Shown here one piece after another: positions 53,722 through 53,889 of a stretch of 53,889 nucleotides of DNA (the stretch's first letter is position 1; each line of letters begins with the position of its first letter). The stretch comes from Chara braunii (Eukaryota > Streptophyta > Charophyceae > Charales > Characeae): the NCBI GenBank assembly GCA_003427395.1, contig BFEA01000007.1, positions 5,323,010 to 5,376,898 of the forward strand, read 5' to 3'. The notes below the pieces were generated by a model. That model had not been told where the DNA came from. It searched no databases and saw only the letters and a list, made by a program, of their open reading frames with translations. The translations under genes and the position numbers were made by a program.

Positions 53722-53863
53722 CCGGTGAAGCATCTGGATCGCGGCCACCTCGGCGACCTGCAGCTGGCGGTGCTATGAGAAGTCCATTGAACTATACCAT
53801 TGGAGGAACTTCAAGGAGAAGTCGTAACAAGGCTTCTGTAGGTGAACCTGCGGAAGGATCATT
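53722..53863 (+). rRNA. 18S rRNA 3' end, partial and divergent
   Basis: The last part, GGAGAAGTCGTAACAAGG then GTAGGTGAACCTGCGGAAGG and ATCATTG, is the universal 3' end of eukaryotic 18S rRNA. Upstream similarity (CCGGTGAAG, GGATCGCGG, GAGAAGTCCATTGAAC) reaches back to about 53,722. It differs in places that are normally conserved: CTTCTG where TTTCCG is expected, and extra bases in the GAGGAAGGAG segment. This suggests a non-functional copy. The rest of 18S is absent upstream. Confidence 0.85.
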
Positions 53864-53889
53864 GACACGTGGACGGGCGAGCTCCCGCC
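53864..53889 (+). other. Start of ITS1
   Basis: Sequence directly after the 18S end, cut by the window edge. Confidence 0.6.

Noticed and set aside
53722-53889. Functional rDNA unit
   Set aside because: Only about 140 bp of 18S similarity is present upstream of ITS1 and normally invariant bases are changed.

Overview
This is repeat-rich nuclear DNA of a eukaryote. Two spliced exons of a plant-type kinesin-14, initiator-Met-tRNA primer sites next to retrotransposon LTRs, long microsatellites and the 3' end of an 18S rRNA gene point to the green (streptophyte) lineage. A charophyte alga such as Chara is my best guess, but that is inference and not proven here. Almost all recognisable coding sequence is Ty3/gypsy LTR retrotransposon.

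Layout. 1-1.3 kb: simple and minisatellite repeats. 1.3-10.0 kb: element 1, a full-length but heavily mutated chromodomain Ty3 element on the minus strand, with both LTRs and a 4-bp target duplication. 10.08-18.99 kb: element 2, a younger relative in the same orientation, with nearly identical LTRs, a nearly open gag and pol, and its own 4-bp target duplication. 19.7-22.8 kb: two exons of a kinesin-14 gene (minus strand) lying between a truncated and a solo LTR of the element 1 family. 22.8-27.0 kb: 5' half of element 3 (plus strand: primer site, leader with a WRKY-box-like array, gag, protease). 27.06-34.0 kb: element 4 (minus strand), a different and decayed Ty3 lineage with a tRNA-Asp-like primer site. 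Upstream of its gag, and continuing past its primer site to about 39.9 kb, is an array of related small ORFs that I do not recognise. 41.7-46.6 kb: element 5 (plus strand), another decayed chromodomain Ty3 element with its 3' LTR starting at 46,610. 48.0-49.2 kb: an unrecognised acidic ORF. 50.3-53.26 kb: 5' part of element 6 (plus strand, related to element 3), interrupted in gag by a putative LTR of element 7, followed by a degenerate 18S 3' end running into ITS1 at the window edge.

How it fits together. Elements 1 and 2 share gag-pol architecture, including a -1 frame overlap with a canonical slippery heptamer in element 2 (GGGAAAC) and a one-base variant in element 1. Both encode protease, reverse transcriptase, RNase H and integrase with a C-terminal chromodomain, which element 2 has partly lost. 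Elements 1, 2 and 3 share a roughly 60-bp leader block although their proteins have diverged. The kinesin gene appears to carry much of this repeat load in its introns.

The best candidate for something undescribed is the 31.2-39.9 kb ORF array: at least ten divergent copies of a small module with a predicted strand-helix-strand core. The conserved non-canonical protease motif (D-I-G/S) and the slippery site are the best supported mechanistic observations.
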